From Bacteroidota bacterium (lineage in GTDB: Bacteria; Bacteroidota; Bacteroidia; Bacteroidales; UBA4417): a stretch of 64,000 nucleotides of DNA. Each line of letters opens with the position of its first letter. The stretch's first letter is position 1. A program made the translations under genes and the position numbers. Positions 35,689 through 43,617 of this stretch are shown here, one piece after another. The stretch is from positions 1-64,000 of the forward strand of contig JACAAZ010000009.1 in assembly GCA_013376995.1 (NCBI GenBank). Reading direction: 5' to 3'. The notes beneath the pieces are model-generated. The model did not search any database. It was not told where the DNA came from and worked only from the letters and a program-made list of their open reading frames with translations.

Positions 35689-36381
35689 TTACTGAATTGT
35701 CAAGCGATAGCCGATATTATGGATATTCTCAATTCTGATTGAAGGATCAGCTTTAAGGATTTTTCGCAGGCGTGAAATGAAAACATCCAGGCTGCGACTG
35801 GCAAAGAAGTGATCATTTCCCCAAACTTCCATCAGTATATCATCTCTTTTGAGAATGTGGTCCTTATTGCGCAAGAGATATGCTAGCAGCTGTGCTTCAC
35901 GGTGTGTCAATGATTGAACATTCGTGCCTAAAACCAATTGTTGCTGTGAAGGGGTAAATGAAAATCCCCCAAGCTGTAATGCTGCTTCCTTCTGAACGCG
36001 GCCTGTGTCAATTGTATTCCTTTTCAGGAAGATCTCGATTTTTAAGATAAGTTCTTCAATACTGAAGGGCTTTGTAATATAGTCGTCAGCTCCCAGTTGA
36101 AGCCCGTAGATCCTGTCATCCATTGTCGATTTGGCAGACAGGAACAAGATTGGAACCGATTCGTCGCGTGAGCGGATTTTGCGTGCCAGCGTATATCCAT
36201 CAATTTTAGGAAGCATAACATCCAGAATGTACAGATCATACTTCTTCTCTGCAATCTTTTCAGAAGCAACATTTCCATCATCGCAAAAATCAACCACATA
36301 CCCCGCTCTTTCAAGATTATCGCGGGTAACAAAGGAGAGCGTCAGATCATCCTCTACATATAATATCCTGGCATTTTTCAT
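35689..36381 (-). CDS. OmpR/PhoB-family response regulator
   Basis: This 230-residue DNA-binding regulator has a receiver domain at residues 4-118 (acidic pocket E10-D11-D12, phospho-acceptor D54, K104) and a winged-helix trans_reg_C domain at about 130-230 (LTHREAQLLAYLLRNKDHILKRDDIL, then SRSLDVFISRLRKIL and NIHNIGYRL). The open frame runs to a TTG at 36390, but the ATG at 36381 gives the normal N terminus. It is downstream of its partner kinase by 19 bp. The family binds tandem direct repeats; a matching array lies at 37722-37773. It resembles RprY-type regulators of Bacteroides. Confidence 0.93.
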   Translation of the reverse strand: MKNARILYVEDDLTLSFVTRDNLERAGYVVDFCDDGNVASEKIAEKKYDLYILDVMLPKIDGYTLARKIRSRDESVPILFLSAKSTMDDRIYGLQLGADDYITKPFSIEELILKIEIFLKRNTIDTGRVQKEAALQLGGFSFTPSQQQLVLGTNVQSLTHREAQLLAYLLRNKDHILKRDDILMEVWGNDHFFASRSLDVFISRLRKILKADPSIRIENIHNIGYRLTIQ

Positions 36382-36400
36382 ACAAACCAAAATTCCCGAA

Positions 36401-37660
36401 TCATGTCAATTCAAGTATAAATGTAGCACCTTTTGACGTAGAAGGGTCAAGCCATATTTTCCAGTGATGTGCTTCACAGATGCTTTTAACATAGAAAAGG
36501 CCCAAACCAAATCCCTTAACATCGTGAATGTTGTCAGTCGGGATCCTGTAAAACTTCCGAAAGACTTTCTTTTGATGTGTTTTACTGATACCTGGTCCAT
36601 TGTCAGAGAATAACACAAGGATGCGATTGCCCTCTCTCCGGGTTTCAATTTTCACTTCCGGGTGTTCACCCGCGTACTTGGAAGCATTATCGAGCAGGTT
36701 ATGAAAAATATTAGTAAGGTGCAGTTTATCAGCCATCACCTCTCCAACATCGTCACCCAGGCTTGTACTTACCGAAATCTTCCGGGAAGTATCTGTGGTA
36801 TTACTATCAACTACTTTCCGGATGATTGCATTAAGATCCACTTTCTCTTTTCTAAGGTGGAAGCCGCTTTTTTCGATACGGGCTATCTGAAGCACTTTAT
36901 CAACCTGGTCGTTCAGGCGGTTGATCTCCTGTTTAATTACAGATCCATAGGTAAGCAAACGGGCTGGTTCCTTTATAGTATCAGGGTTTGAGATAACATC
37001 GGCAGATATATTAATGCTTGCAATCGGGGTTTTGAACTCATGGGTCATATTGTTGATAAAATCCCTTTGCATTTCGGAGAGCCTTTTTTGCTGAAGGATA
37101 ACAAATATCGAGTACCCAAAAAATATGACGGAGATCAATAAAATGCCCATCAGGAAAAACCATATAGCCATATCTCCTGTAATAGTATTTTTGAGCAGGG
37201 GAAAGTTTACCCCGAAGTAATAATTATAGCCTGCGTATTTCGGCAGGTTGACCGTTATTGCATCATGTTTTACTGCACCGTTGTAGGAAAAATAATTCCC
37301 ATACTCCATCATGTCAGTATTACAGTTATAGATAGCATATTCATAATCCGTGTGAATACCAAGACGGTCAAATTCCAGTTTCAGGTAATGTTCAAGGATA
37401 TTTGCATCGATCTCGCTGTTTACATCTACCACAAAGTAATTTGACGATAGCTGCCTAACCGGGTTTGATGTAGAAGGCGAGGTTTGGTTTATCCTGTGCA
37501 GTTTAAATGCAACTGAGCGTAAACCAATCATTACCGTTTGTGAAAATTGCTTTTCCTTATTACTCCATTCCGTATTGAGGAAATAGCCCTGAATGGCAAC
37601 AATACCAACAATGGCAATTACCCCAAGTAAAACTACGAATCGTATATGTTTGATCCTCAT
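36401..37660 (-). CDS. Sensor histidine kinase, partner of the OmpR-type regulator
   Basis: This 419-residue membrane kinase has membrane segments at about 8-27 and 165-190 bounding an exported sensor region of about 135 residues. The H box is FINNMTHEFKTPI with H207, the N box NIFHNLLDNASKY, the G1 box SDNGPGIS and the G2 box GFGLGLFYV. The ATG at 37660 is preferred to the longer frame from 37711 because it gives a short cytoplasmic N terminus. It is the first gene of a kinase-regulator operon and resembles RprX-type kinases. Confidence 0.93.
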   Translation of the reverse strand: MRIKHIRFVVLLGVIAIVGIVAIQGYFLNTEWSNKEKQFSQTVMIGLRSVAFKLHRINQTSPSTSNPVRQLSSNYFVVDVNSEIDANILEHYLKLEFDRLGIHTDYEYAIYNCNTDMMEYGNYFSYNGAVKHDAITVNLPKYAGYNYYFGVNFPLLKNTITGDMAIWFFLMGILLISVIFFGYSIFVILQQKRLSEMQRDFINNMTHEFKTPIASINISADVISNPDTIKEPARLLTYGSVIKQEINRLNDQVDKVLQIARIEKSGFHLRKEKVDLNAIIRKVVDSNTTDTSRKISVSTSLGDDVGEVMADKLHLTNIFHNLLDNASKYAGEHPEVKIETRREGNRILVLFSDNGPGISKTHQKKVFRKFYRIPTDNIHDVKGFGLGLFYVKSICEAHHWKIWLDPSTSKGATFILELT

Positions 37661-37721
37661 TTTAAAAACTGAGCTGGAAATACACAATAAAAATACTGTA
37701 AAATCAAACAAAATCGGTTCA

Positions 37722-37773
37722 TTTACATTTCGTTTACAATCTTTAACATCCTGTTAGGTTACTTTTACATTTC
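37722..37773. promoter_or_regulatory. PhoB/PhoP-box-like direct-repeat array
   Basis: TTTACA at 37722 and 37733 and TTAACA at 37743 are spaced 11 and 10 bp. A further TTTACA lies at 37764, and the 10-mer TTTACATTTC occurs at both 37722 and 37764, 42 bp apart. OmpR-family regulators bind such hexamers repeated every 10-11 bp. The array lies between the divergent kinase operon and the DUF1573 gene. Confidence 0.6.
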
Positions 37774-37836
37774 ATTTGATTGAAATTGGAATAACAGGGT
37801 CATCTTTGTTGCCTAAACCAAATACAGACTGTTGAT

Positions 37837-38274
37837 ATGAAAAAATTATTTCTCTTCCTGCTTGTGATTGCTTTTGCATACACACAGGTAAATGCCCAGA
37901 CAGCTACCAAACCTGCTGAACCAGAAAAAACCGTTGTCAATCCTAATGCTCCTAAAGCAAAATTTGACAAGATCGTTAGCGATTTTGGTGAGATTCCACA
38001 GGGAACTCCAAAATCAGCCGAGTTCAAACTAACCAATGAAGGCAAAGAGCCACTGTTGATCCAGTCAGCAAAAGCTTCATGCGGATGCACTAACCTACAG
38101 TATTCACAGGAACCTATTCTTGCAGGAAAATCAACAAACATCTCTGCTACTTACAACGCTGCCGCTGCCGGAGCTTTTACCAAAACTATTACCGTTACTA
38201 CCAATGCTGATGCTACTCCGATAGTATTGCAGATCAAAGGAACCGTAATTGCCAAGAAAGAAGACCCGAAATAA
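37837..38274 (+). CDS. Exported DUF1573 protein
   Basis: This 145-residue exported protein has a signal peptide to about VNAQ (residue 20). After a Pro/Lys-rich linker, residues 40-140 form the DUF1573 immunoglobulin-like domain: AKFDKIVSDFGEIPQGTPKSAEFKLTN, then SAKASCGCTNLQYS with the conserved Cys pair, and ITVTTNADATPIVLQIKG. The family is abundant in the Bacteroidota envelope and its role is unknown. It is divergent from the kinase operon and shares the direct-repeat array, so it may be a target of that system. A weak -7 site CATCTTTG (37801-37808) lies 28 bp upstream. Confidence 0.9.
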   Translation: MKKLFLFLLVIAFAYTQVNAQTATKPAEPEKTVVNPNAPKAKFDKIVSDFGEIPQGTPKSAEFKLTNEGKEPLLIQSAKASCGCTNLQYSQEPILAGKSTNISATYNAAAAGAFTKTITVTTNADATPIVLQIKGTVIAKKEDPK

Positions 38275-38308
38275 TTCCCAACTCTACCATACTCATAACC
38301 ACATTAAG

Positions 38309-38344
38309 GCGAAAGGCGGGAGTTTTCCCGCCTTTCGCTTTTAT
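38309..38344 (+). terminator. Terminator of the DUF1573 gene
   Basis: A perfect 13-bp stem (38309-38321 with 38326-38338), a 4-nt loop and a T-rich tail to 38344. Confidence 0.95.
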
Positions 38345-38402
38345 TCACAACGCTTACTTTGCAATTCACAATTAATCCTAATAACCAAGCATACTTAACT
38401 GT

Positions 38403-38972
38403 TTATTCAATAATCTTTTGTTCTTTTAACCTGTCCAGTAATACTTTAAACATTTCAATCAATTCAAGGATCATTTCCTTACTTCCTGTATTTCTTTGAA
38501 TTACACTAGTTAAAACAGCATAGTTATGCTTACTGTCTGTTTGAAATGACAAAGAATAAATATTGCGTTTTAACATCTCCTTCTGGATATCCGAAGTAAT
38601 TACAGATTTTAACAAATCGGGCTTATTGCTTTGAATAAAATATTTATTGTCAAATGTATCCCAGCCAAGAGTAATTTCACTCTTTCCCAACTTTTTCATT
38701 AGCTTGTCAGTGAAATCTTCCAAACCTAATACCATCTCAAAATCACTATGAGTTGCAAAGGGAATTGAGATTTTTAAAGGCGTGGTATCAGAAATTGAAA
38801 GTACGATTTCCCACTTTTTATAGGGGATTGATATTGTATGATACTCTATGATATTGCTTGTTGACAGATGAACCCTGAACTCTCCTTTTAACTCAATGGC
38901 AATATCATTCATGATCTCTCTGTTCTTGAAAGCATCTATATAACCAAGTGTAGGCCCATTCATGAATTTCAT
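38403..38972 (-). CDS. Hypothetical protein
   Basis: This 189-residue soluble protein has no signal peptide, no membrane segment and no motif I recognise. It begins MKFMNGPTLGYIDAFKNREIM and has alternating strand- and helix-like segments, with an amphipathic C-terminal helix rich in Leu, Glu and Lys. Base composition looks more AT-rich than its neighbours, which could mean later acquisition. It lies 54 bp after the ribbon-helix-helix gene and could be the last gene of the SPFH operon, though the gap makes that uncertain. Confidence 0.65.
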   Translation of the reverse strand: MKFMNGPTLGYIDAFKNREIMNDIAIELKGEFRVHLSTSNIIEYHTISIPYKKWEIVLSISDTTPLKISIPFATHSDFEMVLGLEDFTDKLMKKLGKSEITLGWDTFDNKYFIQSNKPDLLKSVITSDIQKEMLKRNIYSLSFQTDSKHNYAVLTSVIQRNTGSKEMILELIEMFKVLLDRLKEQKIIE

Positions 38973-39026
38973 TGATGTATTATTTTTTCCCTGCTAACTA
39001 TTAAAAAATAGCATTTCGATTGTGAC

Positions 39027-39215
39027 TTATAATTTCTTTGGGTTGTCACTTTCTGCATCATTGGATACAGGAGACCTGCCTGCATCCTTTACAGCCTTGC
39101 TTATCATCCATTCCAGTTGACCGTTTACTGAACGAAATTCATCAGCAGCCCACCGCTCAACAGCCCTGAGTAATTCTTCATTTATGCGCAAGGCAAATAC
39201 CTTCTTCTCAGCCAT
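39027..39215 (-). CDS. Small ribbon-helix-helix (Arc/CopG-like) DNA-binding protein
   Basis: This 62-residue protein has the Arc/MetJ-type ribbon-helix-helix layout: strand KKVFALRINEE (4-14), helix LLRAVERWAADEF (15-27), a turn, then helix SVNGQLEWMISKAVKDA (29-45) and a polar tail. Such dimers insert the strand pair into the major groove and bind short repeats in tandem. It is the third gene after an SPFH protein and a membrane protein with very short gaps (6 bp to the latter), so it is likely the operon's own regulator. The TGATA repeats upstream of the operon are a candidate target. Confidence 0.82.
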   Translation of the reverse strand: MAEKKVFALRINEELLRAVERWAADEFRSVNGQLEWMISKAVKDAGRSPVSNDAESDNPKKL

Positions 39216-39221
39216 TTGAGT

Positions 39222-39764
39222 CTAAGGATTGTTCGGTTTCATTAATCGTTGCATGGCTTGTTCCATACCCTTCACATCCTGGGTTCCGAAAAGGACCGTC
39301 TTACCATTTTTTAAGAAGATTTTCACTCCCATCCTGCCTTTTACATTGAATGCCCTACCCTTACCAGGTCGAATCCTTATACCCCAGCCACCGTATTCCA
39401 TGATGGGATTATATTTACCAACAAAATAATGTTCTATATCTTCCTTCTTTATTTCTCTAACCTTGTTAAGAATGGGTGGGAATGTGTAATAGAAACCGGA
39501 ATCCCTGACTTCCGTTTCAAGTTTCAGAGACAGGAAAACCAGAAAGAACAAGCAGAGAAATACAATAACCAGTGTGGATGCAATGACAAGGGCAGTATTG
39601 GAAGTTGGATTATCACCCCAGGGTTTACCAAGGTATATCTGCTGATACATTCCATAAACCTGCAAGAGTGCTCCTGCTGCAACGATTGGAAGAACCAGCA
39701 TCATGATCCAGTTTTGCCGGAATCGTTGTTCCTCATGAAAAATGTAATGACCTGATGATTTCAT
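39222..39764 (-). CDS. Two-helix membrane protein with C-terminal PH-like domain
   Basis: This 180-residue inner-membrane protein has two hydrophobic helices (about 20-40 and 60-83) followed by a cytosolic strand-rich region. The phrases GGWGIRIRPGKGRAFNVKG and VKIFLKNGKTVLFGTQD are typical of bacterial PH-like (bPH/YdbT-type) domains. Conservation of the Gly-Trp-Gly-Ile-Arg segment fits that class. It is the second gene of an operon with an SPFH protein (10-bp gap) and a ribbon-helix-helix regulator, so it probably works with the SPFH complex in the membrane. Confidence 0.75.
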   Translation of the reverse strand: MKSSGHYIFHEEQRFRQNWIMMLVLPIVAAGALLQVYGMYQQIYLGKPWGDNPTSNTALVIASTLVIVFLCLFFLVFLSLKLETEVRDSGFYYTFPPILNKVREIKKEDIEHYFVGKYNPIMEYGGWGIRIRPGKGRAFNVKGRMGVKIFLKNGKTVLFGTQDVKGMEQAMQRLMKPNNP

Positions 39765-39774
39765 TGTTTAAATT

Positions 39775-40641
39775 TTAGTACAGTGTCCCAGCATTTACAA
39801 CAGGAGATGCATCCTTATCAGAACAAAGCACAACCAGCAGGTTACTTACCATTACTGCTTTTCTTTCGCTGTCGAGTGATACCAGTTTCTTTTCTTCCAG
39901 TTTTTCCAAAGCCATTTCAACCATACTAACTGCCCCTTCTACGATCTTGGTTCTGGCAGCAACAACTGCAGTAGCCTGCTGACGTTTCAACATGGCCTGG
40001 GCTATTTCAGAAGAATATGCAAGGTGTGCAATTCTTGCTTCAATAACATTGATACCAGCTATGTGCAAACGCTCTGACAATTCTTTCTCCAGGACATGGT
40101 TCACTTCTTCACCACCTGAGCGCAGTGTGATCTCCGATTGATCTTCGTCAAAATTATCGTAGGCATAATGCCCTGCAAGCTTCCTGACAGCTGATTCACT
40201 TTGAATCTCTACGAACCTAACGTAATCATCAACCTGGAATGCTGCCTTGAAAGTATCTTCCACTTTCCAAACCAGTACAATTCCAATATTGATAGGGTTC
40301 CCAAGCTTATCATTCACTTTGAGCAATTCAGAATTGAAATTCCTGGCACGTAAAGAGAATTTCTTCTTGATAAAGAAAGGATTCATCCAGAAAAACCCGT
40401 TTTGTTTAAGAGTTCCTTTATAATCTCCAAAAAGGATAAGCACTGAAGACTCATTGGGATTCAAGACAAGAAAACCAGGTGCCAGTAATGAAGCGAGCAA
40501 AATACAAACCGGACCGCCTATTATTCCAAGCAGGGAAGCATTAAAGTTAGCAAGAAGAAAGACGGCTAATGCCACCAATACAATTAAAAATGTAACAGCT
40601 GTATACCCTGATACAGGTGCACTTACTTTTTCTTTTTCCAT
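39775..40641 (-). CDS. SPFH/Band 7 membrane protein
   Basis: This 288-residue protein of the SPFH (stomatin/prohibitin/flotillin) family has two N-terminal hydrophobic helices (about 12-32 and 36-55), then the Band 7 domain from LVLNPNESSVLILFGDYKGTL to about residue 220. A coiled tail follows with LKRQQATAVVAARTKIVEGAV, a hallmark of the domain end. SPFH proteins form large membrane rings or cages and organise proteases or lipid domains. This one is not next to an NfeD-type protease gene. It is the first gene of the SPFH/PH-like/ribbon-helix-helix operon. Confidence 0.92.
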   Translation of the reverse strand: MEKEKVSAPVSGYTAVTFLIVLVALAVFLLANFNASLLGIIGGPVCILLASLLAPGFLVLNPNESSVLILFGDYKGTLKQNGFFWMNPFFIKKKFSLRARNFNSELLKVNDKLGNPINIGIVLVWKVEDTFKAAFQVDDYVRFVEIQSESAVRKLAGHYAYDNFDEDQSEITLRSGGEEVNHVLEKELSERLHIAGINVIEARIAHLAYSSEIAQAMLKRQQATAVVAARTKIVEGAVSMVEMALEKLEEKKLVSLDSERKAVMVSNLLVVLCSDKDASPVVNAGTLY

Positions 40642-40648
40642 ATTATTA

Positions 40649-40675
40649 TGATATTATTTTGATATCACAATGATA
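40649..40675. promoter_or_regulatory. Three TGATA repeats at exact 11-bp spacing before the SPFH operon
   Basis: TGATA begins at 40649, 40660 and 40671. The last overlaps a near-consensus minus-strand -7 box (TATCATTG, 40668-40675) for the SPFH gene. Ribbon-helix-helix proteins bind short half-sites at this spacing, and the operon encodes one. Confidence 0.5.
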
Positions 40676-40735
40676 CGACAATATTTTGAATTTCCGACAA
40701 AAGCCTGAAAATTTTTTTCTCCAAACGGGAAAGTT

Positions 40736-40743
40736 TACATTTG
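40736..40743 (+). promoter_or_regulatory. -7 promoter element TACATTTG directly before the YjjG-like gene
   Basis: A perfect TAnnTTTG box ends only 6 bp before the ATG at 40750, so transcription should start at or next to the A of the start codon (leaderless mRNA). Confidence 0.7.
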
Positions 40744-40749
40744 CCGGTG

Positions 40750-41448
40750 ATGAAAAAAGTCTATAAACATATATTTTTCGACCTGGATCACACTCTTTGG
40801 GATTTTGAACGGAATGCAGAAGAAACCAAGCAGGAGCTATTTACCGAACTACAACTTGGGGCAAAAGGAATCCCTTCGTATGAGTCATTCAGGAGCAAAT
40901 ATATAGGGATCAACCTGGCTCTGTGGGCTTTATATCGTGAGGATAAGATTGGAAAAGATGATTTGAATTTTAAGAGGTTCCACCTTACACTTCTCGAATT
41001 CGGAATAGATGATAAAGAATTGGGAGCAGCAATGGCTTCAAAATACCTTGAAGGGATCACAACCAAGACTTATCTATTCCCTTACACCAGGGAGATACTT
41101 GAATACCTGTACCCGAAATACCCCTTATACATCATTACTAATGGATTTGAAGAAGTACAATTCGGGAAGTTGAAGAATTCCGGCCTTGATAAGTATTTTA
41201 CATCCGTAATTACAAGTGAAGAAGCCGGAGTTAAAAAACCTGATAGCGCGATATTCCTCTATGCACTTAGCAAAGTAAATGCTGATGTTGAGGATAGCCT
41301 GATGATTGGTGATGACCTTGAAGTAGATATTGGTGGTGCCCGGGATATAGGAATGGATCAGTTGTTTGTCAACCATGAAAGGAAAACACATGAAACCCCG
41401 GCAACTTTTGAAGTGACTTCTCTAAAAGATATTGAGAACATATTGTAA
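40750..41448 (+). CDS. YjjG-family HAD pyrimidine nucleotidase
   Basis: This 232-residue HAD hydrolase has the nucleophile motif FFDLDHTLW (D11, D13), motif II IITNG, the Lys of motif III in AGVKKPDSAIF, and motif IV MIGDDLEVDIGGA. The DHTLWDFERNAEET opening and the order of motifs fit the YjjG family, which dephosphorylates non-canonical pyrimidine nucleotides and cleans the nucleotide pool. The open frame extends to a TTG at 40741, but the -7 box overlaps that codon, so ATG 40750 is correct. Confidence 0.9.
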   Translation: MKKVYKHIFFDLDHTLWDFERNAEETKQELFTELQLGAKGIPSYESFRSKYIGINLALWALYREDKIGKDDLNFKRFHLTLLEFGIDDKELGAAMASKYLEGITTKTYLFPYTREILEYLYPKYPLYIITNGFEEVQFGKLKNSGLDKYFTSVITSEEAGVKKPDSAIFLYALSKVNADVEDSLMIGDDLEVDIGGARDIGMDQLFVNHERKTHETPATFEVTSLKDIENIL

Positions 41449-41450
41449 AA

Positions 41451-41478
41451 AAAAATCCCGCCTTATGACGGGATTTTT
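41451..41478. terminator. Bidirectional terminator
   Basis: AAAAATCCCG (41451-41460) and CGGGATTTTT (41469-41478) flank an 8-nt loop. Read either way the stem ends in a T-run, so it serves both the YjjG-like gene and the converging Cys-rich gene. Confidence 0.9.
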
Positions 41479-41497
41479 CAAATAGCTTTCGCAGTCA

Positions 41498-41809
41498 CTA
41501 GTTTTTCTTTGGAACTGGAGCTGCTTCAGGAGTTGTTTTTGCTTCTTTCTCATGTTTGCAGGCAGCTTTTTCTTTTTCGCTGCAAGATTTTGAGCAACCA
41601 GCTTTTCCACCTTTATCAGCGCAGCAAGCTTTCTTTTCGCCGGCTTTCTTATCGGCACAGCAAGCTTTTGCAGCCGGAGCACTCTTTTCAGTGCTAACCT
41701 TTTCAGTTGTAGCTTTCTGGGTTCCAGTAGCTTTCTGAGCGGAGACAGTGGAAACTGTAAATGCCAGAACCAGAGTAACCAGAGAGAGGATCATTGCAAT
41801 TTTCTTCAT
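41498..41809 (-). CDS. Small exported Cys/Lys-rich protein
   Basis: This 103-residue protein has a signal peptide to about VSAQ (residue 25). The mature region is almost only Ala, Lys, Glu, Thr, Gly and Cys, with the repeated motif KACCADK (two copies, 13 residues apart) and then GCSKSCSEKEKAACKHE. It has eight mature Cys in a 36-residue stretch and no hydrophobic core. The vicinal CC pairs suggest metal binding, but function is unknown. It has its own perfect -7 box and shares a bidirectional terminator. Confidence 0.8.
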   Translation of the reverse strand: MKKIAMILSLVTLVLAFTVSTVSAQKATGTQKATTEKVSTEKSAPAAKACCADKKAGEKKACCADKGGKAGCSKSCSEKEKAACKHEKEAKTTPEAAPVPKKN

Positions 41810-41847
41810 TTTCAGGTAGGTTTTAGTGATTCAAAGATTTTCTAACG

Positions 41848-41855
41848 CAAAAATA
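41848..41855 (-). promoter_or_regulatory. -7 promoter element (TATTTTTG on the minus strand) for the Cys-rich gene
   Basis: A perfect TAnnTTTG box lies 38 bp before the ATG at 41809. Confidence 0.65.
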
Positions 41856-41912
41856 GAGTGATTTAGCGTAAGGAGCCTATTATTTTTTGTTAATGAGATG
41901 TTAAAGAACAGG

Positions 41913-42578
41913 TTAAAATTCTCCAATTTGCGTTAAACCACCTTTCACCTTTTGCTCAAGTTTAACATCAATTTTAGCAGATAAAGGCAGGAACAGGTCC
42001 ACCCTGCTTCCGAATTTGATAAATCCCAGTTCATAGCCCTGGTTAATTCTTTCGTTTGTGCGCGCATAACAGACAATCCTGCGGGCAACTGCTCCTGCAA
42101 TTTGCCTAACCAGTACCTGGCCATGGTGACTATTTTCAATAACAACGGTATTGCGTTCATTTTCCGTTGAAGACTTAGGATGCCAGGCTACAAGGAATGA
42201 ACCAGGCCAATAGTTGGTATAAACGATCTTCCCGCTGACAGGATACAAATTAACGTGTACATTATTAGGTGACATGAAAATTGACACCTGGCGGCGCTTG
42301 TCCTTGAAAAATTCAGGTTCCTCAACTTCCTCAATAGCGACTATAGTACCATCAGCCGGGCAAAGGATAGTATCCGGATTTGATTGCATCACCCTGTATG
42401 GCACCCTGAAAAATCTGAGTACAAGGATATAAATGACGCCCAAACCTGTATACAGGAGGTAATGGAAGATTGTCTGTACCGGGAATATCCAATTAACAAC
42501 CAGTGGGATGATCAAACAAATAACTGTGGTAAACAAAATGATACGATAGCCTTCCTTGTGTATTTTCACCCTGGCCAT
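41913..42578 (-). CDS. psd: Phosphatidylserine decarboxylase, short (archaeal-type) form
   Basis: This 221-residue membrane-associated enzyme makes phosphatidylethanolamine from phosphatidylserine. It has two N-terminal hydrophobic helices (about 11-31 and 38-56). The core shows CPADGTIV, FMSPNNVHVNLYPVSG with the conserved His, and the self-cleavage site IKFGSRVD, where G190-S191 is the bond that yields the pyruvoyl group. The short length fits the PSD-A class found in Bacteroidota. It is the last gene of the rsfS-ftsH-LUD-DUF2007-cdsA-psd run, 18 bp after cdsA, which makes the CDP-diacylglycerol precursor. Confidence 0.95.
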   Translation of the reverse strand: MARVKIHKEGYRIILFTTVICLIIPLVVNWIFPVQTIFHYLLYTGLGVIYILVLRFFRVPYRVMQSNPDTILCPADGTIVAIEEVEEPEFFKDKRRQVSIFMSPNNVHVNLYPVSGKIVYTNYWPGSFLVAWHPKSSTENERNTVVIENSHHGQVLVRQIAGAVARRIVCYARTNERINQGYELGFIKFGSRVDLFLPLSAKIDVKLEQKVKGGLTQIGEF

Positions 42579-42596
42579 AAAGAGATTTTTCAGTAA

Positions 42597-43415
42597 TTAA
42601 CAAAAGAGGGTCAAAAATACGAAGACAAATGGAACCGATACCAATACTGCATCAAATCGATCCAGAATTCCGCCGTGCCCGGGCAAAATGCTCCCTGAAT
42701 CCTTAATGTCCAGGCTTCTTTTGAGAAGGGATTCCGACAGATCGCCCAGTGTTCCGAATAGAATGATCAATACAGCTATTATCATCCATTGCAGAACCGT
42801 ATGCCCAACATAAAGGAAAGATATTCCATAGGTGACAGCAAGAGCAAAGATTCCGCCTCCAATACTTCCCTCCCAGCTTTTTTTCGGTGAAATTCTCTCA
42901 AAAAGGCGATGCTTGCCGAAAAGAGAACCAATAACATAGGCACCGGTATCATTAGCCCAAAGAATAATCAGGAATCCCAAAACTGTTCCGTAATGAAGTG
43001 GTCCGGAAGGCACGAACGGGTTAAAGAAATAGGTCATCAATCCAAAGGGCAGGGCGATATAGAGGTAGCCTAATAGACTGAAAGCTATATTTTCGAATGG
43101 TTTCTCCTTTTTACTCCATAATTCAGCTATAATGATCAGGAAAGGAACGGGCAGGTTTACGATAAGGATATTACCATGGGTAATTCCGGCGGCATTAACT
43201 GCCAGCGTCACATAAAGAATTACTCCAGCAATAACGGATAGGAATTTTGAAGGTTGATATCCTGCCTTTTCAATAAGCCCGAAGAACTCCCATATTCCGA
43301 GGCAGGTAACCATCAGGAAGAGAAATGAAAACACCCATTGGCCCAGCAATGCTGAACCGATTATAACAACTATGAAACCTATACCGGTAACTGTTCGGGT
43401 AGCTAAATTATTCAC
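42597..43415 (-). CDS. cdsA: Phosphatidate cytidylyltransferase
   Basis: This 272-residue multi-pass membrane enzyme makes CDP-diacylglycerol from phosphatidate and CTP. About eight hydrophobic segments are visible, and the C-terminal signature GDLSESLLKRSLDIKDSGSILPGHGGILDRFD is intact. It starts with GTG at 43415; the product begins NNLATRTVTGIGF, which fits the family start. It overlaps the end of the DUF2007 gene by 8 bp and is followed by psd, so two successive steps of phospholipid synthesis are co-expressed. Confidence 0.95.
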   Translation of the reverse strand: MNNLATRTVTGIGFIVVIIGSALLGQWVFSFLFLMVTCLGIWEFFGLIEKAGYQPSKFLSVIAGVILYVTLAVNAAGITHGNILIVNLPVPFLIIIAELWSKKEKPFENIAFSLLGYLYIALPFGLMTYFFNPFVPSGPLHYGTVLGFLIILWANDTGAYVIGSLFGKHRLFERISPKKSWEGSIGGGIFALAVTYGISFLYVGHTVLQWMIIAVLIILFGTLGDLSESLLKRSLDIKDSGSILPGHGGILDRFDAVLVSVPFVFVFLTLFC

Positions 43416-43617
43416 CTATAAACTGGATAATAAGTTGCTTGGCTTTTAATGCATCTTCAGCCTGTACATATATTTCTATATCACCAATGAGGTAAGCTGA
43501 ATCGCGTTTATCCATACTGATACATCCTATCTCATTCTCTGCAAGTAATGCTTTGACTGCTTCCAAATCAATAAACTGGCCAGAGGAATATATACTTACC
43601 CAATCATTTGCCATCAT
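43408..43617 (-). CDS. DUF2007-type small protein
   Basis: This 69-residue soluble protein has the DUF2007 ('putative signal transducing protein') pattern: DWVSIYSSGQFIDLEAVKALLAENEI, then YVQAEDALKAKQLI. The family is thought to be regulatory on fold grounds only. It is translationally coupled on both sides: it overlaps the LUD stop by 4 bp (ATGA) and the cdsA GTG by 8 bp. Confidence 0.88.
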   Translation of the reverse strand: MMANDWVSIYSSGQFIDLEAVKALLAENEIGCISMDKRDSAYLIGDIEIYVQAEDALKAKQLIIQFIGE

